The notes under the pieces were generated by a model that worked only from the letters and a program-made list of their open reading frames with translations, was not told where the DNA came from and ran no database searches. The position numbers and the translations under genes were made by a program. Below are positions 51,170 to 61,512 of a stretch of 64,000 nt of DNA, one piece after another. This DNA comes from Artocarpus heterophyllus (Eukaryota > Streptophyta > Magnoliopsida > Rosales > Moraceae): NCBI GenBank assembly GCA_025403435.1, contig CM046337.1, positions 5,835,501 to 5,899,500 of the forward strand, written 5' to 3'. Positions within the stretch are counted from its first letter, which is position 1; each line of letters opens with the position of its first letter.

Positions 51170-51285
51170 GACTTTCCCTCTCCCAATTCACGACCAATTT
51201 TTTAATCCCTTTCCCTTCTAATGTCCTTATTTATACTTGTTGTTCTAATCATTGTAACTAAGGAGCATTTTTGTAGAACAACAAA

Positions 51286-51580
51286 TGGCTTATAAGTAAA
51301 AAAGCAGTAGGAATTAGAATGAACAGTGCAGTAGCAATAAATGCGAGAATATTTACTTCCATAATTTCATCGTTTCCTTTTTCTTTAATTCGCAATAACT
51401 CGGGATTTAATCCCATAGAGATGATAAATCTTTTGTCTGTAAATTCAATGAGATGAATTACATCGAGATATAATCGAATCGGATCAATATCATGAATAAC
51501 AATATCTGACAAATTGATTTATCGTCAAGAATTGAATAGTATAACATAGGAAGATCTTTTATTCATATCGAATTCCAAAG
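51286..51580 (-). pseudogene. psbM: Plastid DNA insertion (NUPT) with a truncated psbM
   Basis: On the minus strand, a frame reads [20 protein letters not shown] followed by FLLI, which is the plastid PsbM protein (a 34-residue photosystem II subunit) minus its last ten or so residues. The sequence then diverges into unrelated residues at about 51,286, marking the insertion junction. Upstream of psbM the minus strand continues for about 200 bp with plastid-like character. The far junction is not resolved. Being truncated and nuclear, it is not functional. Confidence 0.85.
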
Positions 51581-51832
51581 TAAATTTTGATACTAACAGA
51601 AGTTAACAACCTAACAACTACTAACAAACTGATATTTTCCCCACCAGCTAACAAGTGTTATTATATACATTGTAATAACTTTGTTTTTTTATTGTAGTTA
51701 TTGAAAGCTTTATATTGTTTGTTGGTTTTTTAACAAGATGTTAAACAACTAAAAGTCTTTTGAAGTGTAAAACAGCAACAGATTTATGTCGTTTTCCTAA
51801 CAAATTGGTCCCTAGTAACATAAATACACAAC

Positions 51833-52433
51833 TAGGGGTGGCAAAACGGGTTGGCGGGTCGGGTTCGTGTCGGGTTGGAGTTAATTTTTACAAAATTAGG
51901 TGGACACTAACCCGACCCGTGACCCGAACGGGTTGAGAATTCCCAACCCTAACCCGACCCGTTTTGACACGGGTTGACACTAACCCGACCCGTGTCAACC
52001 TGTTTCTTATGCACAGTGTCAAAAAATAATAACCCGTGACCCGATTTTGACCCGTAACCCGATTATGACCTGCAACCCGCCTCTAACCCGCCCACATTAA
52101 TATATAAAATATTAAAAAAAAATAAAATTAGAAGAGTTTCATACCACTTCAACAAGAAGATGAGTGATAAGAGAGGTAAGGTTTGATATTTTAAGAGCTT
52201 ATATTATATATGAAATAATATTAATTTTTTAAAAGCTAATTAATTAAATACGGGTCAGAAACATGTCATTTTTCGTGTCAGACGGGTTGACCCGAACACG
52301 ACCCGTTTTTTGACGGGTCAGTTTCGGGTCGACACTAAAATGACCCGTGGTCAAATTTTCCGACACTAACCCGCAAAAAATCGTGTCGGATTCGTGTCGT
52401 GTCGTCGTGTCGCAACCCGTATTGCCGGCCCTA
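51833..52433. mobile_element. 601-bp non-autonomous hAT transposon with perfect 8-bp TSD
   Basis: The element is flanked by identical 8-bp repeats TACACAAC (51825-51832 and 52434-52441). Its ends are inverted: left TAGGGGTGGCAAAACGGGTT, right (reverse complement) TAGGGCCGGCAATACGGGTT. An 8-bp duplication with TAGGG-type TIRs is diagnostic of the hAT superfamily. Subterminal regions are dense in ACCCG/CGGGT motifs in both orientations (ACCCGACCCGT and CGGGTCGGGTT), the probable transposase-binding sites. There is no transposase; the minus-strand open frame crossing its right end is incidental. Confidence 0.9.
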
Positions 52434-52513
52434 TACACAACCAAACCAAATAAGTCGTATTGACTGTTTGTCATTTCAATGAGGTGTCGTTTTGATCTCA
52501 TCCTTCTTTTCAC

Positions 52514-52632
52514 CGACCATGGAGTTGACCACAAAAATGGGTAGATCAAGACCACCATACCCACCAAATTTGAACACCATGGAGTTGACCACCAAAATAG
52601 GTAGGTCAAGACCACCATACCCACCAAATTTG
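52514..52632. repeat. Two-copy 60-bp tandem duplication
   Basis: The unit starts ACCATGGAGTTGACCACMAA and ends ACCCACCAAATTTG. Copies start about 52514 and 52574, a period of exactly 60 bp with a few substitutions. Confidence 0.9.
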
Positions 52633-52964
52633 CCCTTAACCATGCAACCATTTTAGTCTTGTCTTTTTTTTAAAAAAAAATATTTGAAAAAATCCGTGCC
52701 AATCTTGGAATCCACGCCATATGAATCATTCATTAAAGACCAATACAAATTACTAACAAAACAAAGCAGCATTTTTTTTACTTAAGCTAAGCTCACAACC
52801 ATATATAAAATCTAGTTGTTTTTGTAAGGATAAAGCCTTGGTATTTACGCGTATAAATTAATCTCTTTTCATATCAGAATTTTAATTTTGACAAAAGAAT
52901 TTATAAAAATGAATTTCTCTCATTTACCTATTTCTCAAAGAGCTAACGACACAAATAGCTTAAT

Positions 52965-53190
52965 TATGTTTATTAAATTAAAATATGACTTCAGTTTATA
53001 AATAGTTAATATATATATCGCAAAATGATATTATTAAAATAATTATTGTGTAATTATACAGCATAAAATATGATATTATTAAAATAATTACTATATCATC
53101 AAAGGACATTTTAAAGATATTCTGAATATTGTGTTAAGTTTCAATTTCATAATAGTAATTTGGTTATGTATTATAATTTTTTCTTGGGAA
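52965..53190. repeat. Dispersed AT-rich repeat, copy B (pair with 24.9 kb)
   Basis: It aligns with 24,900-25,130 over most of its length, sharing words such as AAAATATGATATYATTAAAA and AAGATATTCTRAATATTGTGTT. A shorter related piece may lie at 53,610-53,700 (AAATTAAAATATGTCTGCAG). The element type is unknown. Confidence 0.6.
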
Positions 53191-53304
53191 ATTTTCATAA
53201 CTGCATCTTTTAAGATTTACTTTTTATAACTGCCTACATGTTTATTTATGGCATAACTTAACATGTAATATGAATGACAGTGTAACATAAACTTTTTCTA
53301 ATAC

Positions 53305-53428
53305 AGTGTTTGACAAATAGTAAAAAGCTCTCACATGCTATCATAAAAAAACAAAAAAGTTGCTAAAACTTTCACATGCTACAATAATTTTATCTAAAAT
53401 TGGTTCTAACTCACTTTACCAAACACCT
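53305..53428. mobile_element. Small MITE, ends AGTGTTTGACAAA / TTTACCAAACACCT
   Basis: The 124-bp segment has inverted ends of about 12 bp (AGTGTTTGACAAA versus the reverse complement AGGTGTTTGGTAAA). Inside are two ACATGCTA words, related to the TAGCATRT core of the copies at 13.5 and 61.7 kb. Confidence 0.55.
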
Positions 53429-54600
53429 TACAAATATGACATAAATAAACACAATTTTTAAAAGAATGACATATAATGTAATTTTCTCATTTTCTATCTC
53501 AAACACATCGAAGATTTGGGCTTAGGCTTGGATGGGCCTCAACCCAGTATAGAACCACAAATGGCCCAATAAATCACAGTCATGGGTTAATGAGACATGT
53601 GGCTTTTTTATTTATAAAATTAAAATATGTCTGCAGTTTGTGAATATTCTTTATATATCCCAATACATATGTATAAAGACATTAATAACCATAATAATAA
53701 TATTGTTGGTTTTAATTTATTTTTTAGAATACTATAATATACTTATTTAAGATTTCAAACAGATTATGATATCACAATGTTTAAAAAAAATCCCTGAAAT
53801 TAAGGTGTTTGTTACTTAAATTCAAATTGGTTTCTAAAATAAAGATTTTAAAATTCTCTAAAAAGATGGATTTTTTTATCGACAAGTTGGATTTACTAAC
53901 AAATTGAAATTAGGGTGTTGTAATTAAATTAATGATATAGTCTTACTGACAAATTGAAATTAGGGTGTTGTAATTAAATTAATAACACAGTATTATTAAG
54001 TCTTTTTATGTGTTTTACTGCTTACATTATTGATACATCATTAATTAATGATACGTGATGATAATGATACGCAATGACATTTATTTCTTAAGACTTCAAA
54101 TGAATGATATTTAATTTTTTTGTTATACGTAATTAAATTAATGATATAGTATTTATTAAGTCTTTTTGTGTATCTTATAGGTTATATAATTGTTATATCA
54201 TTAAGTTAATGATACGTAATGATAATGATACTCAATAACATTCATTTTATTTTTTTTAAGATTTTAAGTGATAATAATAATGCATCAATATAATATATTA
54301 AAATAAAAAATATACGTATATTTTTTTTTCTTAATTTAACTATTCAAAAAATAAAAAAATTTATTATAAAAATTTAAATATATTATAATATTTAATTAAA
54401 AGATATTTTAATATTTTAAATAAAATAAAATATATAAATATATTTACATAATAAAAATATATATTAATTCACTCTTAAAAAATAAACAGAAAACAGGTTA
54501 TGTAATGTTTTCCACGGCCATTAACCACTCCAGTGTGAATATGAAATGACTATAAACACCCCCAAAATGTGATTACGTGATAGAAACCTCTAGAATAACA
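53429..54600. other. AT-rich intergenic DNA upstream of CSD1
   Basis: No gene is recognised. A 60-bp-period direct duplication (AAATTGAAATTAGGGTGTTG, at 53901 and 53951-53960 onward) lies at about 53,893-53,995. ATGATACG words recur at 54,000-54,240. The last part is the CSD1 promoter region, with a weak CATAAAAG TATA-like box at 54644-54651. Confidence 0.5.
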
Positions 54601-54737
54601 GGACATGTGCTCCACTGAGAGTCCACTCCCTTGCTTTTTCTGCCATAAAAGCGGTCAAATCCCATTTGCACTAGAATCCTAGTCTTACTCTTTCATTTAC
54701 CCCAAAATCTATCTCTTTTGCTGGATTCTCTGCCTTG

Positions 54738-55388
54738 GGGGGGTGTTCTGAGGTGAGCTTTATTCTTATCCGCTTACTGATCACGTCAGATTCCGCTCTT
54801 TTTCTATTCTGGGTTTTTTTTTGTGATTTTTTTCTTTTTTGGGTTTTAGTTGTTTGATCTGGACTGTGTAAGAAGTGTTTGAGTCGTTTTTCTTCCCTTA
54901 ATTTTTCTCTTTGTTTTCCAGCTCCATTTCTTGTTAATATTTATAGATCTTCCTTTTTGATGTAAAACACGTTTATGTTTTATTTATTTATTTATTTATG
55001 TCTCTTTGTTTACTTGTCTTTTCGGAAGAATTGATTGGTTACACAATAATTTTCCTTTTTTTTCCCCATTTTTCTTATTGTTTGAAAAGTTAATATTTTT
55101 TTCTTTATGTTGCTCCATCTTATATGCTTGAAATCTTTTGTTCTGACAATATTGATTGTGAATTTGGTGAAAGAAACCCATGTTTGAGTTTCTTTACCAG
55201 ATTTGATTATCTTACTAGTGTTCTTTTATTATATTGGAAAACCTGTTAATATCGTCTAAGCTTAGTTTTCCGGATTGCATTGATTTTGCTCTTCTAAAAT
55301 GATAAAAACTGCACTTTTGTTATATCCAAAACTTGGACCATGTCTTACATTAGACATCTTTCTAATTAGCTATCTTGTTTAGATCACA
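54738..55388 (+). promoter_or_regulatory. miR398 target site created by 5'-UTR splicing
   Basis: The leader exon ends GGGGGGTGTTCTGAG at 54738-54752, followed by donor GTGAGC. The next exon starts at 55383 with ATCACA after acceptor TTTAG. Joined, these 21 nt pair with miR398 (recalled sequence UGUGUUCUCAGGUCACCCCUU) with one mismatch at miRNA position 5, one G:U and one mismatch around positions 12-13, and G:U pairs at the end. The joined 3' part, CTGAGATCACA, equals the known Arabidopsis CSD1 5'-UTR site. The 630-bp intron (54753-55382) splits the site, so unspliced or differently spliced RNA escapes it. Confidence 0.8.
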
Positions 55389-55395
55389 TAGAACA

Positions 55396-56787
55396 ATGGG
55401 AAAAGCCGTTGCTGTTCTTGGATCCAGTGAGGGTGTCAATGGAACTATCTTCTTTAGCCAAGAAGGAGATGGTAACTCAAAATGCTACTAAAAATGCTAC
55501 TACTTGTAGTGGAATTTGTTTATAATAAATTTATGGGCATTTTCTGTTTAAATTGATGTTCATGTTTGCAATTCTTTCTTGTTTTAGGCCCCACCACAGT
55601 GACCGGAACTGTTACTGGGCTTAAGGCCGGGCTTCATGGCTTCCATGTCCATGCTCTTGGCGACACAACCAACGGTTGCCTCTCAACGGGTACGGTTTGA
55701 TCTACTGTGATGTTATCTTCTTATGAGCAGTGTTAGGAATCCTAACTTTTTTTTAGACCAACTTACCTCAACTGAGGTGCTGGTGTGTTGTCGTCCTTTC
55801 GGTGGTAGAGTTGGGATCCCGAACATTATTAAAATCATAAATGGTAGAATCCCATTTTGTCGTCATAAATTTCCTTTTGGATCTCTCTAATGATCAAGTT
55901 TCTTGTAGGAGCACACTTCAACCCGTTTGGCAAAGACCATGGCGCCCCTGAAGATGAGCATCGTCATGCCGGTGACCTTGGAAACATCACCGCTGGAGAT
56001 GATGGTATGAGAGATTTCTTTCTTCTTCTTCTTCTTTTCCCCTTCCCTTTCATGTGTCAATCAGCACTTACTAAAATATGTTTATGCTAATTTAATCATT
56101 TTTTCCCTTATTCTTGTACCATTTTCATTACATGTTTTGTGGAAAGTTTGTTCTGAATGCTTAGACTTGACTCTTTCCGATGCTTGATTGTTTCAGGATC
56201 TGCTACCTTCACAATTGTTGACAAGCACGTATGCTTCTTTCCTTTCCTGGCCATATTTCTTATGCTCCCTAATTGAGTTATGGCTCCTCATTTCTGGAGT
56301 ACTGAATTCTGTTTTGCAGATTCCTCTCTCTGGACCACACTCCATCATCGGCCGTGCTGTTGTCGTCCATGCGGATCCTGATGACTTGGGCAGAGGTAAT
56401 CCTTTCGCATTCCCTATTCAAATTGAGCCTTCTTGGGTGGTTTCTGTACAAAATTCTTGTGACTTATCCATGGACGGCCTTTGATTGATGAGTGCTTATA
56501 ATTTTTCACACATTTTGGGTTTCAATCTTTATCTCTTATCAAACCTAAGATGCATTTTGCTTGCAACGGCCAGGAGGACATGAGCTGAGCAAGACCACTG
56601 GAAATGCTGGCGGCAGAGTTGCTTGCGGTAAGTTTATTGACTTTTAAGTGTCAGTGAAATGGAATTTTAATTACTTTTTTTCTGCGTAGGTCTAATTCTT
56701 TGAATTAAATCTGCTAACTCTTAAATTTTTGCCCTCTTCTTTTTTTTGTTTTTTTGATATGCAGGTATTATTGGTCTGCAAGGATGA
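55396..56787 (+). CDS. CSD1: Cytosolic Cu/Zn superoxide dismutase
   Basis: It converts superoxide to oxygen and hydrogen peroxide in the cytosol and nucleus. CDS exons: 55396-55471, 55588-55689, 55909-56004, 56197-56228, 56320-56395, 56574-56627, 56765-56787; 459 nt, 152 residues, all GT-AG, frames close. All catalytic residues are present at canonical positions: copper ligands His45, His47, His62 and His119, zinc ligands His62, His70, His79 and Asp82, the disulfide Cys56-Cys145, and Arg142. Signature segments are [17 protein letters not shown] and [15 protein letters not shown]. No transit peptide precedes the start, and the 152-residue length is that of cytosolic CSD1. A non-coding leader exon ends at 54752; the mRNA is probably under miR398 control (separate entry). 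In Arabidopsis the VAP27-2 gene sits next to CSD1 (recalled); here they are 37 kb apart. Confidence 0.97.
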
Positions 56788-58781
56788 ACTTCCTCGACAT
56801 GGGCACCGTGGATTCTGATGAATATGCGTGTTCCAATGTACTTTGCAGAATGAAAAGCAAACTTCTCTGAGTATCTGAATAAGAGGAAACAAGTATATTG
56901 GAGCTAATCTGTTCTGTGCTTTGTTGTTAGATTACCCTTTGCTTATGTGAAGACTGCGTTCCTTGTTCACCGTTAATAACACAGGATTTGACTCCGCATG
57001 AGTGTTTTTTGTTTGTGTTTTCCCTTTTCCTCTTTCTCTCTCTCTTTGGTGGCAATAAGATTTCCTAATAATCTCCATTTTTTAAGTTTTGGACCATGTT
57101 AAGAGCGTCAGATCCACTCTAATTCACATCAACATGAAAAAAGCATATAAAACTAACATAAGTTTATACTAATTTGATTCTTCGCAAGATATCCCTGCTG
57201 GTAAGGTAGGGTTGTTTATTGCCCTTTCCATTTCCTGTTGCAGAGTTCTCATTTAGTTTATCTTGAAGGGCAGAAAAATGCTGGTGAAAACTTGAGTTGT
57301 CGTTTGTAGATCAATTCTGTCGTTTTTTCATGTCGGATACAAGTTTTGGAAAATTGATTTTCCAATCGAAATATCCTAATTTTGTAACCACATATTGGAA
57401 TAGGGTTGCAGTCTTTTCGAGGAAAATATCCGTGAAAATTAAACTTCAATTTTTTCTTTTTTGAGAACATGGAGTTGTGTGGTGCAATATGACATAAATA
57501 TAGGATGTATATTGGCCATGATGTACCTTCATTTGGAGTTTGTGTAATTAAGTCATGTTTGTAGTATGTGAATTTGCTAATTAAAATTAAAGGATTTAAC
57601 AAGGAGGGTTTCTTGTTTCCACTCCCTTTATGCCCTCACGATTAAGATTAATGTGGCTAAAACACAAATTTGTAAAGAAAATGGTACCACCAAACAGAAG
57701 GCAAACATAAAGGCCATTTTAGGGCAAAAAATTAAAATAATGGTTTTAAGTTTTTATTTGGGTAAAAAAAACTTTTATTACATACCCCTCAATTAAAAAA
57801 CTTTAATTTGTAAGAGTTCAAATTAAAAGATGAAAATTACGTTACATAACTCTTTTAACAGTTAAATCGGGAACAAAAAAAACACCTTTTGAAATATTTT
57901 ATAAAATAACAATATTACTAGTAATTATAATAATGTTTGCATTCTATGATATTTTACATTTTGTGCAACAAAATTATATAATAATTATATTTTATAAGAA
58001 AATATTATATACAAAATGTTTTCCTTTTTACTTTTTCTTTTTCTTGATTCTCTTTACTTTCTTCAATGCCTTAGGAAATTGGATTTTTTTTTAAAGTGTC
58101 TGTAAAGTATGGTTTCAAGCAATGATTTAAACTAATTTTTGTTAAAAATATTGTAGCATGTATTGTAACTTACTTTTTTTGACATAGCAATATATGGGAG
58201 TGTTATATTGTAGTAAACAAAAATTTTGGTTAAAATTAAGACAACTAAACACACTATTTTATCAAATGTCTTTTTTTTTGTAAGTTATAAATTTATCATG
58301 GTTTCATTAGAAGCTTGTTTGCAACATAATTTGAACTAAAAAAAAGGTAGTTTAAACGAATTATATTGTAGTGTTTCCTCCTAAAGAATTTGAATTAGAA
58401 TGGGAATTGGAATTGTTATTGTATTTTAGTTGAAACTAAACCTTTTTTTTTACGTGGAACTACGTTTCAAACGGACCATAAAGCTTATTATATTTTTTCC
58501 AACTTGCTCTGTCACATTCCTTATTTATTTCATTTTCTCATTCAAGCGACATGTGTTCCTCAAGTCCGTCGTGTAAAACGCCATCGCAATAAATTTGATT
58601 AAAAATAATAAAAAAAAGATAATAAATCAAAAAGGCCAAAAACAAAAAAGAAAGAAGAAAAGCAAAAACGAAGACATCTTTCTGTTCAGTCTCTTGGTAT
58701 AATTTTGGGAATTTGCATGGGTTAAACCAGTAACCGTAACACCATTGAAGACCCTATCTTTCAGCGATTTGATCTTCCGCC
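56788..58781. other. CSD1 3' UTR and AT-rich spacer with a MITE-like repeat
   Basis: The first 300-400 bases are the CSD1 3' UTR, with a CT-rich run at 57,030-57,045. The rest is AT-rich. A segment at about 58,095-58,255 has the end structure of the dispersed MITE family. No gene is recognised between 57.2 and 58.7 kb. Confidence 0.5.
58095..58255. mobile_element. Small MITE, ends AGTGTCTGTAAA / ACTAAACACACT
   Basis: Its ends are inverted (AGTGTCTG versus the reverse complement AGTGTGTTTAG). Inside are ATTGTAGCATGTATTGTAAC and ATTGTAGTAAACAAAA, related to the core of the 61.7-kb copy. Boundaries are good to within a few bases. Confidence 0.45.
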
Positions 58782-61288
58782 ATGTCGGCCACCGCCGTAG
58801 ACAAGGTCTCTCCGTCGCCGGAGCTCCAAGTCTCCGGCTCAAACAGACAACAAATCCGCAAAACCTTCAATCTCCTCAAGTCCCACGCCTCCGCCGTCGC
58901 CAATTTCACCCTCCAATGGCAGGACCTCGAGGACCACCTCCAATTCATCCACAACTCCATTGAAGCCAAACTCATCGACCTTCAAAATCCCCAATATTCC
59001 CAATTGAAACCTAATTCCAATCCCAATTCCGCCGCAGAAGCACAACAACAATCTCAATCCCAATCCAAACCCGCCGAACAATCGAATTCCAATTCCATTC
59101 CGATACACGACGGGAAGAAACTGGTATATTACTTGAAATCGCGTGTGAAAGAGCACGATTCGATGCGCGACGACGTTCGCAACGCGCTCGAGGCATCGGA
59201 GGATTCCGGAAAGCTGGTTCTCGACGCCATTGGAGGGTTTCACCCGGCAGAGTTGAAGACGGGGACGATTGATTCCGAGCTTAGCGCGGTGAGGAGAAGC
59301 TGCTTGCTTTTGTTGGAGGAGTTGATCAAGGTCAGGCCTTTGATCAGAGCTCAAGTGAGGGAAGAGGCGTCTAAGCTTGCGTTAGTTTGGAAGGCGAAGA
59401 TTAAAGTGGAGATGCTGAATTCCATGGAGGTTTTTGGGTTCTTGATGCTTTTGGTTGGTTATGGGTTGGTTAGCGAGTACGACAGGGATGAAATTTTGAG
59501 TCTTGTTGGCAATGTTGTGCAGCGTAGGCAGGCTCTAGAGTTGTTTAGGTCTCTGGGTTTGTCTGATAAGGCCTCTGGTGAGTTTTGGATTACAAATAGT
59601 AATCTTTCTTTCTTAGAAATCTGATTCTTGGTTGGATAACTGTTCTTTATACGTGAAATTTTGTGATATTATTGCTTTTATTTTCTAATTCCAAAGTGCT
59701 TTAGAAAGTATGAATTTTTTAAAAATTCTGAGGTGGGTTGATTGGTTTTTTTAAGATCATCTTTTCTGATATTAGTTTTTGACGTTTCTACAAGCAATGC
59801 TTAACCTGTTACCCCGTAGTGTTGTTCTCAGTTTTTCGTACAATTTCTCTAATGGGAAGAAAGATGTTTCTGTATGAGTATTTTCATTTGGGAAGTCTCA
59901 GAGAACCTGCAATCTTATTGATTTATCTTTTTCGGTGTCAGATTTTATTCAGAATCTTACTTCACAAAAGAAGTACCTTGAGGCTGTTAGATTTATCTAT
60001 GCATTTGAACTGGTTGACAAGTTCCCACCAGTGCCCCTGCTTCAAGATCATCTGAAGGATGCCAAGAAGGCTGCTAGGACTATTTGGAAGAAGAGCAAAA
60101 GTTCTAAAGAAAAGGCATGTTTATTACACATTACTTGTCCTAAATTCATACGCAACTTCCTGTTTTATCTTGTACTGAATTTCATTATGAAATGTGCAGG
60201 ATGATGCTACAAACAAAGAAATAGCTGCTCTGAGAGGAGTAATAAGATGTATCGAAGATCACAAGCTTGGGTCTGAATATTCTCCTGAGGAACTTAAAGA
60301 ACGCGTTGAATGGCTTAGAAAGCAGAAAAATGAGAGGAAAGAGAAGGAGAAGAATGCAAAACAAAAGGGCCCTGCACCCAAGGCTCAAGCGCAACAGCTT
60401 AGTGGAAAGAAACGTGCATTCCCTGATTCTAAATCACAAATGAAAAATCCGCAGAACAGAAATAAGCATATTCGGGTAGCGCAAGTGGCAACTGCGCCAA
60501 ATCTTTTTGCCAGAGCACCAGCCACAGTCTACTCTGTGCATCATCCGCCAGTGGGCATGTTTGAAGGTGAAAGGGTAGAATACTTAATGCCATCAGCCTC
60601 GGCCCGAATGGCTGCTGCACCAGCAGCAGCTTCTCCAGTTGTTCCTGCTAGAGCAGCCACGGTCCACACGGTGCATCATTTTCCGGTAGGCTTGCTCGAA
60701 GGTGAAGGTGTAGAATACTTGCTAACATCAGCAGCAGCAGCTGCTCCTGGTCCAAGCACATCTTTTGGTGCTGCTTCCAACTTTTACTCCACTGACGGAT
60801 CTCATTATCAGCCTGCAGATTCATACGCAGGCCAAGGAACACAGTACTCATCTGGATACAACAATCTAGCACGCTCCGCTCTCGATGCACACACAAGCTT
60901 AACAGCCGGTTCTCATGGTTTGGTGGCTTCCCCTACCCAGCTCATGAGTTTGACGAGTGAAGCCCATGGTTTGCCTGCAGGTTCTGTCGCTGATGCTCAT
61001 CATATCAGATCTGTCCTTTATAAATTGGCAAGCGCTGGCCATCTCACTGCACATTTGAACTCACCAGCTGAGCAGTATGGAACAAGTGGAAGGAATGGAC
61101 AGTTTGAATCACCAGAAGCCTCTCAGCATATTGTCAATTCTTCGAATGCAAGCCCGCGTGGTTCCCTTGCTTATTACCCTGACCCTCCTTTGAGGGTAGC
61201 AGCTACTCACAGTAATAGGCCATTGTCTTCCAATGGTGGCTATGACTATGAACTGCCGTCCAAACGTTCCCATGTGTTTCACCTTTAG
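58782..61288 (+). CDS. FRIGIDA-like protein, single FRIGIDA domain, Ala/His-rich tail
   Basis: A nuclear FRIGIDA-family protein; FRL1/FRL2-type relatives support FRIGIDA in activating FLC-type repressors of flowering. CDS exons: 58782-59577, 59942-60114, 60200-61288; 2058 nt, 685 residues, frames close. A short N-terminal helix (QQIRKTFNLLKSHASAVANF) and a Gln/Asn/Pro-rich linker precede one FRIGIDA domain (residues about 105-325: VLDAIGGFHPAE, VREEASKLALVWKAKIKVE, DFIQNLTSQKKYLEAVRFIY). The last exon begins DDATNKEIAALRGVIRCI, is Lys-rich, then has a long low-complexity tail with a repeated VHHxPVGxxEGExVEYL unit. Intron 2 (60115-60199) starts with GC instead of GT. Exon 2 is 173 nt, the same size as the matching exon of the gene at 0.2-4.3 kb. 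At 685 residues it is longer than the Arabidopsis FRL1 I recall. Confidence 0.93.
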
Positions 61289-61422
61289 AGATTTTCTTTT
61301 TTTTTTTTTTTGGCTCTGAAACTTTACCTCAAATTTGGTAGCGTTTACTGTAATTCAGTACCATAAACTTGTGTTAGCTGATGGTGCACAGGGGGTTTTC
61401 AGATAGTTTATGCTTCTGCTTT

Positions 61423-61512
61423 CATTCTCGAATTGAATATGGTGCGTTAATGAAAGGGTCTTCCATGCATTCTCGAATTGAATATGGTGCGTTAATGAAA
61501 GGGTCTTCCATG
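61423..61512 (+). repeat. Perfect 45-bp tandem duplication in FRL 3' UTR
   Basis: Two identical copies of a 45-bp unit starting CATTCTCGAATTGAATATGG occupy 61423-61467 and 61468-61512. Complete identity implies a recent duplication or copy-number variation. Confidence 0.95.

Noticed and set aside
52244..52651. 135-codon minus-strand open frame
   Set aside because: It spans the right end of the hAT element and the 60-bp duplication; its repeated residues come from those repeats.
55950..55985. CSD2-type miR398 site in the HAGDLGNIT codons of the SOD gene
   Set aside because: Only the GGTGACCT core pairs well; the rest has several mismatches, and the 5'-UTR junction site is far better.
58839..59354. 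171-codon minus-strand open frame
   Set aside because: Antisense shadow of the first exon of the second FRIGIDA-like gene.
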